DNA from: an uncultured Rhodospirillales bacterium
GTDB taxonomy: Bacteria; Pseudomonadota; Alphaproteobacteria; Azospirillales; Azospirillaceae
Assembly (NCBI GenBank): GCA_903856295.1
Contig: CAIOBP010000209.1
Coordinates: 1-48,461, forward strand
DNA length: 48,461 nucleotides
Direction of reading: 5' to 3'
Below, one piece after another: positions 34,315 through 42,618 of the stretch (positions are counted from its first letter, which is position 1; every line of letters starts with the position of its first letter). Under the pieces are notes generated by a model, which was not told where the DNA came from, made no database searches, and was given only the letters and a program-made list of their open reading frames with translations. Made by a program: the position numbers and the translations under genes.

Positions 34315-35517
34315 TCACCGGCGCTGCTGTTGCGAGATGGTCGGCGCCGTCGTCGACGGAGCCGTATGCGTCAGGTTCGGCAGTTGCAGAAAGGGAACCA
34401 CGCTCTGGGCACCGGGCGTGGTATCGACGATCACCTTGTTGGTGCCTTTGAGCACCTGCTCCATGGTTTCGAGATACATCCGCCGGCTGACCACGTCCTT
34501 GGACTGGGTATAGGCGTTGTAGATCGCGGTATAGCGCGAGGCGTCACCCTGGGCGAGACTGACCACCTGCTCGCGATAGGCCTGGGCCTCCTGGCTCAGC
34601 CGCTCGGCATCGCCGCGGGCGCGGGGAATGATGTCGTTGCGGTAGGCCTCGGCCTCGTTGCGCAGCCGCTCGCGGTCGGCGCGGGCGCGCTGAACGTCGT
34701 TGAAGGCATCGACCACCGGCGCCGGCGGATCCGCCTTCTGGAGCTGCACCTGGGTGACCTGAATGCCGGTCTGGTACTCGTCGAGCATGTGCTGGAGCAA
34801 CTGGCCGGTGCCGGTCTCGATCTGCTGCCGCGCCTCGGTCAGGGCCGGTTGCAGCTCGGTGCGGCCGATGATCTCGCGCATCGCGCTCTCGGCGGCCTTC
34901 TTGACCGTGGCCTCGGGATCGCGAACCTTGAACAGATACTTGCCGGCGTCCTTGATCACCCAGAACACCGTGAAATCGACGTCGATGATGTTCTCGTCGC
35001 CGGTCAGCATCAGGCTTTCGTCAGGAACGTCGCGGTCGGCCGTGGTGCCGCGCCGCACTTCGGCGGCGCCGCCGTTGGAGCGATAGCCGATCTCGATCCG
35101 GCTGACCCGGGTGACCTTGGGCGTGAACACGGCCTCGATGGGATTGGGCCAGTGATAGCGCAGGCCGGGCGGTTCGGTGCGCACCCACTCGCCGAAGCGC
35201 AGAACCACGCCCTGCTCGTCGGGAAGCACGCGATAAAAGCCCGAGGCCAGCCACAGCAGCGCCACCGCCACCGCGACCAGCACCACGCCCTTGCCGCTGC
35301 CGGCTCCTCCCGGAAACAGCTGACGCAGCTTGTCCTGGCCCTTGCGCAACAACTCCTCGATGTCGGGAGTCTGCGGACCGCCGCCGCCACCACCACCGCC
35401 ACCGCCGGAAGGACGCCCCCACGGGCTCGGGCCACCGCCACCGCCGTTACCGCCACCACCGGAGGGCGGACCCCAGGGGCCGCCACCGCCACCCCCACCC
35501 TGATTGCTCCACGGCAT
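34315..35517 (-). CDS. hflK: HflK, membrane protease regulator (SPFH family)
   Basis: 400 aa. The N-terminal 65 residues are almost all Gly/Pro with a few Trp (PWGPPSGGGGN type), longer in Gly than most HflK proteins. A membrane helix follows (GVVLVAVAVALLWLASGFY), then the SPFH domain (VLPDEQGVVLRFGEWVRTEP, PGLRYHWPNPIE, NIIDVDFTVFWVIKDA) and an Ala/Glu/Arg-rich helix. It pairs with HflC. The start at 35517 (MPWSNQ) was chosen because AGGGGAA precedes it and this is how HflK begins; the longer reading frame to 35586 has no support. Confidence 0.93.
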   Translation of the reverse strand: MPWSNQGGGGGGGPWGPPSGGGGNGGGGGPSPWGRPSGGGGGGGGGGPQTPDIEELLRKGQDKLRQLFPGGAGSGKGVVLVAVAVALLWLASGFYRVLPDEQGVVLRFGEWVRTEPPGLRYHWPNPIEAVFTPKVTRVSRIEIGYRSNGGAAEVRRGTTADRDVPDESLMLTGDENIIDVDFTVFWVIKDAGKYLFKVRDPEATVKKAAESAMREIIGRTELQPALTEARQQIETGTGQLLQHMLDEYQTGIQVTQVQLQKADPPAPVVDAFNDVQRARADRERLRNEAEAYRNDIIPRARGDAERLSQEAQAYREQVVSLAQGDASRYTAIYNAYTQSKDVVSRRMYLETMEQVLKGTNKVIVDTTPGAQSVVPFLQLPNLTHTAPSTTAPTISQQQRR

Positions 35518-35737
35518 TCGCCCGGTTCCCCTGATCTGTGACTCAAGCTCCGTCTTTAGGTCACAACCCGGCGCGCTTTTCAACACGTCGCTGGTGCCCT
35601 ATAGTCGGCCTTACGCGAAACGCCGGCCGGGCTGGCCCGAACGGCGACTTTCCCGCCCTCAAGATGGCCCGCCGACCGCGCCACCGCAAGCCGCAAAGCG
35701 TAACAGGACGTCGTTTCCGCCGCCAAGGACCCTCGCG

Positions 35738-36094
35738 ATGATCGAAAATATGTTCGGAGTCTCGGCGCCGGTGTTCTTCGGCCTGACCGTGGTGCTGGTC
35801 GGCGGTTGCGCCTTCATGGCCGGTCAGGCCGCCGCCACCGCCTGGAAACCCGCCCCGGTCGCCCTGCTCCACGCCCTTTTGCTCGGCGGCGCCGACCGCT
35901 TCCTGGTTTATGCCCTGTTCGGCGGCCGGTTATGGTCGCTCTCGGGATACCTCAGCCACACCCTCGTGCTTGCCCTGATCGCGCTCGCCGCCCACCGGCT
36001 GACCCTGGCCCGGCGCATGGTCAGCCAATATCCCTGGCTCTACCGCCGCGCCGGCCTGTTCAGCTGGAAGGAACGGGGCGCGGCAGGGCTTTGA
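35738..36094 (+). CDS. Small integral membrane protein, DUF6867-like
   Basis: 118 aa with three or four helices: VFFGLTVVLVGGCAFMAGQAA, PVALLHALLLGGADRFLVYAL and HTLVLALIALAAHRL. The conserved-looking tail is RRMVSQYPWLYRRAGLFSWKE. It resembles the DUF6867 proteins found next to branched-chain amino-acid ABC transporter genes, and such a binding protein is encoded at 36673. AAGGA lies 9 nt before the ATG. The function is not known. The family name is from memory and should be treated as probable. Confidence 0.75.
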   Translation: MIENMFGVSAPVFFGLTVVLVGGCAFMAGQAAATAWKPAPVALLHALLLGGADRFLVYALFGGRLWSLSGYLSHTLVLALIALAAHRLTLARRMVSQYPWLYRRAGLFSWKERGAAGL

Positions 36095-36123
36095 ACGCCC
36101 CCCAACCGAGGAGACCACGACCG

Positions 36124-36522
36124 ATGACCGAGACACCGTCCGCCGCCACCCTCTGCTGGTTTGAGATTCCCGTCCTCGACCTCGACCGCGCCGAGCGCTT
36201 CTATCGGGCGCTGCTCGGTTGCTCCTTCACCCGCGAGGCTTCGGCGACCGGCGACCCGAACGTTGCCCTGTCGATGTTCGACTCCGCGGACGGTGCGCGC
36301 CCGCCGGTCTGCGGCTGCCTGATCCAGGGCACGCCGTTGAAGCCGGCCACCGCAGGGGTGACGGTCTATTTCGACACCCCCGACCTCGCCGGGAGTCTCG
36401 AACGAGCGGTGGCGGCCGGCGGTTCGGTTTTGCTGCCCAGGACCGCGATCGGCCCCTACGGCTTCTTCGCTCACATTCAAGATTGCGAGGGCAACCGGAT
36501 CGGGCTCCATTCCCGCGCCTGA
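36124..36522 (+). CDS. VOC (glyoxalase/bleomycin-resistance fold) protein
   Basis: 132 aa, a two-repeat VOC fold: WFEIPVLDLDRAERFYRALL at the start, then VYFDTPDLAGSLERAVAAGG and IGPYGFFAHIQDCEGNRIGL at the end, typical of the YdcJ/PhnB-like VOC subgroup. The substrate cannot be inferred. GGAG lies 11 nt before the ATG, 29 nt after the membrane-protein gene, so the two may be cotranscribed. Confidence 0.85.
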   Translation: MTETPSAATLCWFEIPVLDLDRAERFYRALLGCSFTREASATGDPNVALSMFDSADGARPPVCGCLIQGTPLKPATAGVTVYFDTPDLAGSLERAVAAGGSVLLPRTAIGPYGFFAHIQDCEGNRIGLHSRA

Positions 36523-36672
36523 TCCACCACCCCCGGGGGGTCTGCCCAAATATTACGCAACCTTTTCCGAAGGATACCGCTCCGCCAAAACCGCGAACGC
36601 CGTGGCGTGGCACCCGACAATCGCTTATAACGTCCCTGACTCTGATCCCTGACCGCCGGAGGACCGTTACCC

Positions 36673-37782
36673 ATGACACTGAGACTGGCTCTTGTCGCCG
36701 CCGCTGCCCTCACCGTTTTCGGGGGAACAGCCGCTCGTGCCGACGACTCCATCAAGATCGCCGTCGCCGGGCCGTTCACCGGGTCCACCGCCTCGTTCGG
36801 CGAGCAGATGCGCCATGGCGCCGAACGCGCGGTCGCCGACCTCAACGCCGCGGGCGGCGTCCTCGGCAAGAAAGTGGAACTGCTCTACGGCGACGACGCC
36901 TGTGATCCCAAGCAGGCGGTGGCGGCGGCCAACCAGATCGCCAAGAGCGAAGCCAAGTTCGTGGCCGGTCATTTCTGTTCCGGCTCGTCGATTCCCGCCT
37001 CGGCGGTCTACAATGAGGAAGGCATCCTCCAGATTTCTCCGGGCTCGACCAATCCGAAGTTCACCGAGCAGGGCTTCAAGAACGTCTTCCGGGTCTGCGG
37101 TCGCGACGACCAGCAGGGCGCCGTGGCCGGCGCCTATCTCGCCGCCCACTACAAAAGCGGCAACGTCGCGATCCTCAACGACAAATCGGCCTATGGCCGC
37201 GGCCTTGCCGACGACACCAAACGCACCCTCAACGCCGCCGGAGTCGTGGAAGTGCTGTTCGAGGCCTATTCGGCCGGAGAAAAGGACTTCTCGGCGCTGG
37301 TCAGCAAGCTCAAGCAGGCCCAGATCGACGCCGTCTTCGTCGGCGGCTACCACACCGAGGCCGGACTGATCGCCCGTCAGATGCGCGACCAGGGCCTTCA
37401 GGCGCCGGTGATCGGTGGCGACGCCCTGATGACCAGCGAATATTGGGGCATCACCGGCGCCGCCGGCGAGGGCACGCTGATGACCTTCGGCCCCGATCCG
37501 CGCAACAAGCCCGAAGCCAAGGCGGTGGCCGACGCCTTCCGCAAGGGCGGCTACGAGCCCGAGGGGTACACCCTCTATACCTACGCCGCGATTCAGACCT
37601 GGGCCCAGGCGGCGGAGAAAGCCCACAGCACCGATCTCGAGAAGGTGGTCAAGCAGTTGCACGCCAACCAATTCGACACCGTGATCGGCTCCTTCGGCTT
37701 CAACGACAAGGGCGACGTCACCAGCCCGGCCTATGTGGTCTATCAGTGGCACGAGGGCAAATACGCCGAACTCAAGCCCTGA
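36673..37782 (+). CDS. Branched-chain amino-acid ABC transporter binding protein (LivJ/LivK type)
   Basis: 369 aa. A signal peptide (LRLALVAAAALTVFGGTAARA) is followed by a type I periplasmic binding fold: DSIKIAVAGPFTGSTASFGE, the hallmark of LivJ/K, then GKKVELLYGDDACDPKQAV, FVAGHFCSGSSIPASAVYNE and DKSAYGRGLADD. It binds Leu/Ile/Val or a related ligand. The permease and ATPase genes (livHMGF) are not next to it here. GGAGG precedes the ATG. A terminator follows at 37836-37861. Confidence 0.92.
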   Translation: MTLRLALVAAAALTVFGGTAARADDSIKIAVAGPFTGSTASFGEQMRHGAERAVADLNAAGGVLGKKVELLYGDDACDPKQAVAAANQIAKSEAKFVAGHFCSGSSIPASAVYNEEGILQISPGSTNPKFTEQGFKNVFRVCGRDDQQGAVAGAYLAAHYKSGNVAILNDKSAYGRGLADDTKRTLNAAGVVEVLFEAYSAGEKDFSALVSKLKQAQIDAVFVGGYHTEAGLIARQMRDQGLQAPVIGGDALMTSEYWGITGAAGEGTLMTFGPDPRNKPEAKAVADAFRKGGYEPEGYTLYTYAAIQTWAQAAEKAHSTDLEKVVKQLHANQFDTVIGSFGFNDKGDVTSPAYVVYQWHEGKYAELKP

Positions 37783-38118
37783 TTCGCTTCACGTCTCCGG
37801 CCCGCGTCGACCAAACCCTCGGGCCGACAGTCAAGACCCGGCGGCCTCCCGCCGGGTTTTTCTTGGCAGCCGAACATCCTGAAACTTCATAGCGAAACTT
37901 AAACTCTCCTGAAAATTGATCTTTCCGCACAAGATCGGTACAGAATGGCGAATTCGTGGTATGCCGGCCACAGACAAACCCGCCATTCTGCCACAGGGGT
38001 ACCAAGATGTCAAAAACTCCCGTAATATCGTTCACAGGCGGTCAGAGACGGTGAGAGCGCAGCCGGGGCATCGGGACCGCCAAGCCCCCGGCAATAATTC
38101 GGTCAATGGAGTGGACGG
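37783..38118. other. Non-coding stretch after the binding-protein gene
   Basis: It holds the terminator at 37836-37861. It also has an inverted repeat CAGAATGGCG (37942-37951) / CGCCATTCTG (37981-37990) with a 29-nt loop, which could be an RNA structure or operator. Otherwise nothing recognisable. Confidence 0.5.
37836..37861 (+). terminator. Intrinsic terminator of the binding-protein gene
   Basis: Stem ACCCGGCGG / CCGCCGGGT (37836-37844 with 37849-37857), loop CCTC, followed by a run of five T. It lies about 55 nt after the stop codon. Confidence 0.9.
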
Positions 38119-38328
38119 ATGTCCCGCACACGCGATATCACGGAAGGTCAGTATTTCCGCAGGTTGGGGCCGGGTGGCGGCGTCTGGCAGGTGGTGACCG
38201 TTCGCCGGGACGCCATCGGGATGTCTCACGCGCAGATGAAGCGCGCGGATGACCCCAAGACCTTGAAAACACTGGCCCTGGCAGCCCTTCAGGATCACAC
38301 CCAGTTCGAACGGATGGGTGATCCCTGA
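38119..38328 (+). CDS. Small hypothetical protein
   Basis: 69 aa: MSRTRDITEGQYFRRLGPGG, then VWQVVTVRRDAIGMSHAQMK and TLALAALQDHTQFERM. The composition is normal for a small soluble protein and reminiscent of short conserved proteins of this group that begin with a YFRR-x-G-x(2-4)-VWQV pattern. It has no signal peptide. GTGGACGG lies just before the ATG as a weak ribosome-binding site. The family was not identified. Confidence 0.55.
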   Translation: MSRTRDITEGQYFRRLGPGGGVWQVVTVRRDAIGMSHAQMKRADDPKTLKTLALAALQDHTQFERMGDP

Positions 38329-38362
38329 GAAAAAAGGGTGGGGGCTGGGGCCGTTGGAAAGA

Positions 38363-38408
38363 CCAGGGGCTCTGCCCCTGGACCCCGCCAAAGGCCGGCG
38401 GCCTTTGG
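38363..38408. repeat. Double-hairpin intergenic repeat
   Basis: Two adjacent perfect hairpins: CCAGGGGC-tct-GCCCCTGG (38363-38381) and CCAAAGGCC-ggc-GGCCTTTGG (38388-38408). They lie between the convergent small ORF and purC. The sequence is of the kind dispersed between genes in many Rhodospirillaceae. It may act as a transcription end or RNA stabiliser, and the T-poor flanks argue against a simple terminator. Confidence 0.65.
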
Positions 38409-38420
38409 AAACCGGGGAGG

Positions 38421-39422
38421 TTACGAGGGGATGAAACCCGCCAGGGCTGTGCGGATGCGCGCGAGAATCGGGGTGTTCATGTCCGGCACCGCGAACCCCT
38501 GCCCGGTCACCGTCTCGTAGAGGCGGATGTAGCGAGTGGCGAAATCGACCAGGACATCCTCGGGGATCTCGGGAATCGGATCGCTGTAGGGGTTGCAGCG
38601 CGCCCGCAGCCATAGCCGCAGGAACTCCTTGTCCAGGCTTTCGGGCTCTTCCCCGGCGGCGTGACGTTCGGCATAGCTCGCGGCGAACCAGTAGCGCGAA
38701 CTGTCGGGCGTGTGAATTTCGTCGGCCAGGGTCACCCGCCCCTCGTGATCCAGACCGAACTCATACTTGGTGTCGACCAAAATCAGGCCGTTGGCCGCCG
38801 CGATCTCCCGGCCACGCGCAAACAGGCGCAAGGAAACCTCCGCCAGTTCCGCCCATTGCTCGGGAGTGACATAGCCGCCCTCGATCAACGCATCCGGACT
38901 CATGGAAACGTCGTGAGAGCCGTCAGTGGGCTTGGTGCTGGGGGTGAGAATGGTCTCGGGCAGTTTGGCGTTCTTGGCCATGCCCTCCGGCAACGGATTG
39001 CCGCAGAAGAGTCGCGCTCCCTTGGCATAGGCGGTCCAGACGCTGGTGTCGGTGCTGCCGGTGAGATAGTCCCGCACCACCACTTCGACCGGCAGCATGG
39101 TCAGTTCCCGGGCCAACAGGACATTGGGATCGGGATAGCCGATGACGTGATTGGCGCAGATGTCGGCGGTGCGCTCGAACCAGAAGCGCGCGATTCCGGT
39201 CAACACCTGCCCCTTGAACGGCACCGCCGCCAACACCTGATCGAAAGCGCTCTGGCGATCGGTGGCCACCAGGATGCGCCGGCCGTCGGGCAGGCTGTAA
39301 TTATCCCGGACCTTGCCACGATAATGATTGGGCAGACCGGGCAGATCGACCTCGGTCAACCGATAGCAAAGGGCCCGGCGCAAAAGCTCCGGGCCGATCG
39401 CAGAACTGGACAAAGAGGACAT
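38421..39422 (-). CDS. purC: SAICAR synthetase (long form)
   Basis: 333 aa. It joins aspartate to CAIR with ATP in purine synthesis. Motifs: GKVRDNY near the start, DRQSAFD, LTGIARFWFERT, VEVVVRDYLTGS (the substrate-binding segment), LILVDTKYEFG and LADEIHTPDSSRYW. The length and the LPNHYRGKVRDNY start resemble the roughly 300-aa form (yeast Ade1-like) rather than the roughly 240-255-aa bacterial form, so this could be one of two purC genes in the genome. The start at 39422 (MSSLSSS) is chosen; the longer frame overlaps the neighbouring gene. Confidence 0.93.
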   Translation of the reverse strand: MSSLSSSAIGPELLRRALCYRLTEVDLPGLPNHYRGKVRDNYSLPDGRRILVATDRQSAFDQVLAAVPFKGQVLTGIARFWFERTADICANHVIGYPDPNVLLARELTMLPVEVVVRDYLTGSTDTSVWTAYAKGARLFCGNPLPEGMAKNAKLPETILTPSTKPTDGSHDVSMSPDALIEGGYVTPEQWAELAEVSLRLFARGREIAAANGLILVDTKYEFGLDHEGRVTLADEIHTPDSSRYWFAASYAERHAAGEEPESLDKEFLRLWLRARCNPYSDPIPEIPEDVLVDFATRYIRLYETVTGQGFAVPDMNTPILARIRTALAGFIPS

Positions 39423-39445
39423 CGGGGTTCCCGCGAAGGCCCCGC

Positions 39446-40207
39446 TCACCGATCGAGCATCGGCGCCAACACGGCACCAACGGCGCAACCGGACACCAGC
39501 GCCCCGGCAATCACCGTTCCGACCAAGCGCGCGGTCGCCGGCAGGGCGACGGCGGCACCGGTGGTGAACGCGGCAACCTGGCTGGGTCCGAGCACCAGGG
39601 TGGCGCCGAGGCCGGTGGCGCCGCCAATGACGCAGCCCTTCTGCGTCACCGTCCAGGGACCACCGGAGCTGAGCACCTCGGGACCGGTGGACGCTTCGGC
39701 CTGAGCGGTGGGGGCGGCCGGAGCAACCGGCGCCGGCTTGACAACCGGGGCGATCGCCGCGGCAACCGGCGCCACGACGGGAGCCGGAGCGGGTTCAGGA
39801 GCCTTCGCCACCGGAGCCGGGGCGGCGACCTTGGCCACCTGGACCGGAGCGGGAGCGGGTGCGACAGGCTTGACGGCGACCACGGCGGGCGCCGGAGCGG
39901 CAGCGCCACCACCGGAGACCCACGCGACCACATCATTGACCATCTTGTTCAGATCAAGCTTCGACAGGTCGATCTTGGGCAGCGTCGGGGACTGATCGGC
40001 GATCTGCTTCGCCAACTCCGGAATATCCTTAACGGCGCCGCCGCTGATCCAGACGTAGGTGGAGGCGGCGATTTCCGCCGTGGAATGCTTGGTCAAATCC
40101 GGGGACGTGTCAGCGGGATGGGTTTCCTGCCAGCCGCGGAACGCGACGCCGGCCGAGCCCAGCCCAAGCAGAGCAACGGAAAGAACAACCATCAAAAACT
40201 TGCTCAT
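39446..40207 (-). CDS. Pro/Ala-rich membrane-anchored protein of unknown function
   Basis: 253 aa. It has an N-terminal helix (FLMVVLSVALLGLGSAGVAF), a globular stretch to about 100 (YVWISGGAVKDIPELAKQIA), a long low-complexity PAPAPV linker (about 103-172), then a Gly/Ala-rich hydrophobic end (GCVIGGATGLGATLVLG, LVGTVIAGALVSGCAVGAVL) that looks like two small helices. The layout suggests an anchor at each end with an extended periplasmic spacer. The stop lies 23 nt before the purC start. No family was recognised. Confidence 0.7.
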   Translation of the reverse strand: MSKFLMVVLSVALLGLGSAGVAFRGWQETHPADTSPDLTKHSTAEIAASTYVWISGGAVKDIPELAKQIADQSPTLPKIDLSKLDLNKMVNDVVAWVSGGGAAAPAPAVVAVKPVAPAPAPVQVAKVAAPAPVAKAPEPAPAPVVAPVAAAIAPVVKPAPVAPAAPTAQAEASTGPEVLSSGGPWTVTQKGCVIGGATGLGATLVLGPSQVAAFTTGAAVALPATARLVGTVIAGALVSGCAVGAVLAPMLDR

Positions 40208-40794
40208 ATTCGTCTCCGGTCGCGGGGCGATGACTCTCTTGCGTATCCCAGGCGAAACTCCGGCATCGCCTTCTGGGGAAGCGGTGCATTCTGTCCAGCG
40301 GACAAGCCAGCGTCAACCCCATCTCAGGGAAATCGCGAAATATTTCTTCGAATGTGTCTGCATCCCCTGACCCGGTGCGATACTCGGAGCCGCCACCGTC
40401 CGACTGACAAGCGCGGCTGGGGAGGGCGCCGTTGCTTTCCTCCACGGCGGCAGCCGCGCTCTTCTCCTTGGAAAGGCCGGTGAAAGGGGCGGTTTTGCAT
40501 GAATCTCGTTACCGATTCCTCCCGGCCGCCCACGACCGGAGGCCGCTTTTCCCTTGCATTCACAAGGAAGCGACCTGATGCCCCGGGATTTCACGGTTCA
40601 TGCCGGAGCGCCACGCCCGCCCGCCCCCCGGCCCCTGCCCCGGCCACCGCCCTCCCCGCGCCGGGAGGCCGGGGACCGAATCGGCGCCGTCCCTCAAGCA
40701 GACGATCCGACGCCTCGCCGCCGAAGGATTCCGAGGCCAAACACCCCGACTCGACACCCTCCGAACCGGAGCGCCCCCGTCATGAAGATCGCAC
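40208..40794. other. 587-nt stretch without a recognisable gene
   Basis: ORFs here are Pro/Arg-rich and change frame without family motifs. One (ATG 40578, AAGGAAG upstream) might encode a small protein, but its Arg/Pro-rich composition looks like translated GC-rich DNA. The main structure is the stem-loop at 40410-40460. The promoter of the Pro/Ala-rich gene should lie near 40210-40300. Confidence 0.4.
40410..40460. other. Long imperfect stem-loop
   Basis: A 10-bp perfect outer stem AGCGCGGCTG / CAGCCGCGCT (40410-40419 with 40451-40460) encloses an inner stem CGCCG / CGGCG (40427-40431 with 40445-40449). On the plus strand it is followed by CTTCTCC, not a clean T run. It could be a terminator, a structured RNA or part of a repeat. 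Confidence 0.45.
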
Positions 40795-42093
40795 TCAAAA
40801 GGTGATGCTATTCTTCCACAGGACCATGCTGGCGCCGCCGCTGCCATATCCGGTCCCTCCCGCCGAAGCCGGCAAGCCCAGGGCGTCGTTACCGAACGGA
40901 TCCTTGAGGTAGCCAGGCTCGTTGGTGGTCAGGCTGCGCAAATATTCGAGAGAGGTGGCCAAGCCCGGCGCCAGATTATAAGTCACCCCAAGCGCGTAGA
41001 GATCGGCGCTCCGCTTGCCGGCCACGGTGACGTCGCCGGCGTCCTGGCCGTGCGCGTAGCTGAAGCCGACGACCACCGGCCCGGTTTCGTAGGAAATACC
41101 GGCGGTGACCGCCTTCTGGTCCTCCAGAAAATAGCCCTGGTTGCGGGCATAGGAGGACTTGCCAGCATCGTTGAAGCTGCCACCGAGCAGAAAACCGGCA
41201 TAACCAAGGGACAAGCCAACCTGATAGACCGACAGCGGATAGTAGCTCACCCCTGTGGCGTCGCCGGGCGTCTCGCCGCGCTCGAAGCTGGCGCTGGCCG
41301 CGACGCTGACATCGCCGAACTTGCCGTCGTAGCGCAGATCGCCCTCGACGACATTCTTGTAGGCGCAGCCTGACAGCGCGGACGCCGCCCGCGGCTGAGT
41401 GGCGGCGCAGAAGCTCTGACCGGTTCGCGAGACATGCCGCCCCCGGCGAACATCGGTCCCGACACTGAGATTCTGCGGCAGAAACGACACCATGGCCATC
41501 GCGCCGGTTTCCGGGTCCTCCGGCGCCGATCTCCCGTGCTCCTGGGCAAAGAAGCGCGGGGTGAAATAACTGAGCCGGGTCGCACTGTTGGTGTCGGTGA
41601 TGCTGTTGAAGTCACCATCGAACACCGACCCCAAATATGTGGTCTGATTCTGGACCCAGCCACTGCCGGTGCCCCAGTCCCCGGCGACGCCGCCAGTGCC
41701 GAAGCCCGTGGGAGCGTTCACGCCGTAGCGGCTGTTCGGACTGCCGCTGACTCCGGCCTCAACCCGGCCGTAGCGGCTAACGGCGAAAATATAGGCCATC
41801 TGGGAATCGAGAATGCCCGTGGGCTGGTAGGCGCGAAGACGCAGGCTGGCGCCATACTCCAGGCCATTGTCGGCCTTGGCGAGCGGCGTCACCTCCAGAT
41901 TGAAGCGATTGGCGAAATCGTGGCGCTGCACGCCTATGTTGGCGCCGTCATTGCTCTGGCCGACATAGCCCGCCGTGAAATAGGCGTCCCCACCGATCTT
42001 GACATCGAAAGAGGCCGCCGCCGCATCACCACACCAAGCGATGACGATGGCGGCTCCGGTCTCGACCAGCAGAGAGCGCCTTATGACACACAT
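40795..42093 (-). CDS. Outer-membrane porin (general diffusion type)
   Basis: 432 aa. The signal peptide ends near AAAA at about 27. The mature part starts SFDVKIGGDAYFTAGYVGQ, with alternating polar and hydrophobic beta strands throughout, and ends WKNSITF with the C-terminal Phe required for outer-membrane insertion. Porin-like segments include DNGLEYGASLRLRAYQPTG, GRVEAGVSGSPNSRYGVNAP (the L3-like region) and the strands from YALGVTYNLAPGLATSLEYL. It forms a diffusion channel, probably trimeric. A pair of Cys (FCAATQ, SGCAYK) is unusual for a porin and may form a disulfide in a loop. AGGA lies upstream of the ATG. Confidence 0.88.
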   Translation of the reverse strand: MCVIRRSLLVETGAAIVIAWCGDAAAASFDVKIGGDAYFTAGYVGQSNDGANIGVQRHDFANRFNLEVTPLAKADNGLEYGASLRLRAYQPTGILDSQMAYIFAVSRYGRVEAGVSGSPNSRYGVNAPTGFGTGGVAGDWGTGSGWVQNQTTYLGSVFDGDFNSITDTNSATRLSYFTPRFFAQEHGRSAPEDPETGAMAMVSFLPQNLSVGTDVRRGRHVSRTGQSFCAATQPRAASALSGCAYKNVVEGDLRYDGKFGDVSVAASASFERGETPGDATGVSYYPLSVYQVGLSLGYAGFLLGGSFNDAGKSSYARNQGYFLEDQKAVTAGISYETGPVVVGFSYAHGQDAGDVTVAGKRSADLYALGVTYNLAPGLATSLEYLRSLTTNEPGYLKDPFGNDALGLPASAGGTGYGSGGASMVLWKNSITF

Positions 42094-42147
42094 CTTCCCG
42101 ATCCTGTCAGAGGATGCAAGAACAGACAGATGGCCGCGTCAGACCAC

Positions 42148-42483
42148 CTATTGAAACAGGTCCCACTTACGGGTCTGAGTATTGAAGCGAAGCTTATAGG
42201 TCTTATCCAAATCAAGCTTGTATTTCACCGGGTGGCGGCCATCGGTCCTGATTTCGAAATTGAAGCTCACACAGCCGGAGCATTTGATGCGGGTATGGTG
42301 ATTGGCTCCCAAATGCCAAAGCTGCCATTTGGTGGCGGCGCCACTCGAGGTGACACCCTGGGTGAAAAACTTGAGACTGGTGCCGGCGGTGTTCTGAATC
42401 GACACCCCTCCGGCCGCAGCGTCCGCAATACCGAGGAACAGGGAAACGACAAGCGCCCCCCCGAAAAGAAACAAGCCACGCAT
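42148..42483 (-). CDS. Small secreted protein of unknown function
   Basis: 111 aa. A signal peptide (LFLFGGALVVSLFLGIADAAA) leaves a mature part of about 88 residues, rich in aromatic and basic residues, with one CSGC motif (IKCSGCVSFNFEIR) that may form a disulfide or bind metal. It ends YKLRFNTQTRKWDLFQ and is probably all-beta. AGGGGG lies before the ATG. It is 54 nt upstream of the porin gene on the same strand. The family was not recognised. Confidence 0.7.
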   Translation of the reverse strand: MRGLFLFGGALVVSLFLGIADAAAGGVSIQNTAGTSLKFFTQGVTSSGAATKWQLWHLGANHHTRIKCSGCVSFNFEIRTDGRHPVKYKLDLDKTYKLRFNTQTRKWDLFQ

Positions 42484-42618
42484 GGAGCCCCCTGAGTCGA
42501 CAATGCTACCGATAATCCCTAAATGGCAGACTCGCTCTCAAGCGGTCAACCCTCTTCGGAAAAATCGGGCACACCCCCTCCCAGGGACGAAACCACCGTG
42601 TGATCGGCGCACATTTAT

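Noticed and set aside
35380-35517. GC-rich GGN repeat region as a DNA repeat element
   Set aside because: It is the Gly-rich N-terminus of HflK in frame, which is normal for the family.
40499-40912. Pro/Arg-rich ORFs on the plus strand, including one from ATG 40578 with AAGGAAG upstream
   Set aside because: No motif, frames interchange, and the end overlaps the real porin gene antisense. At most a weak small-protein candidate.
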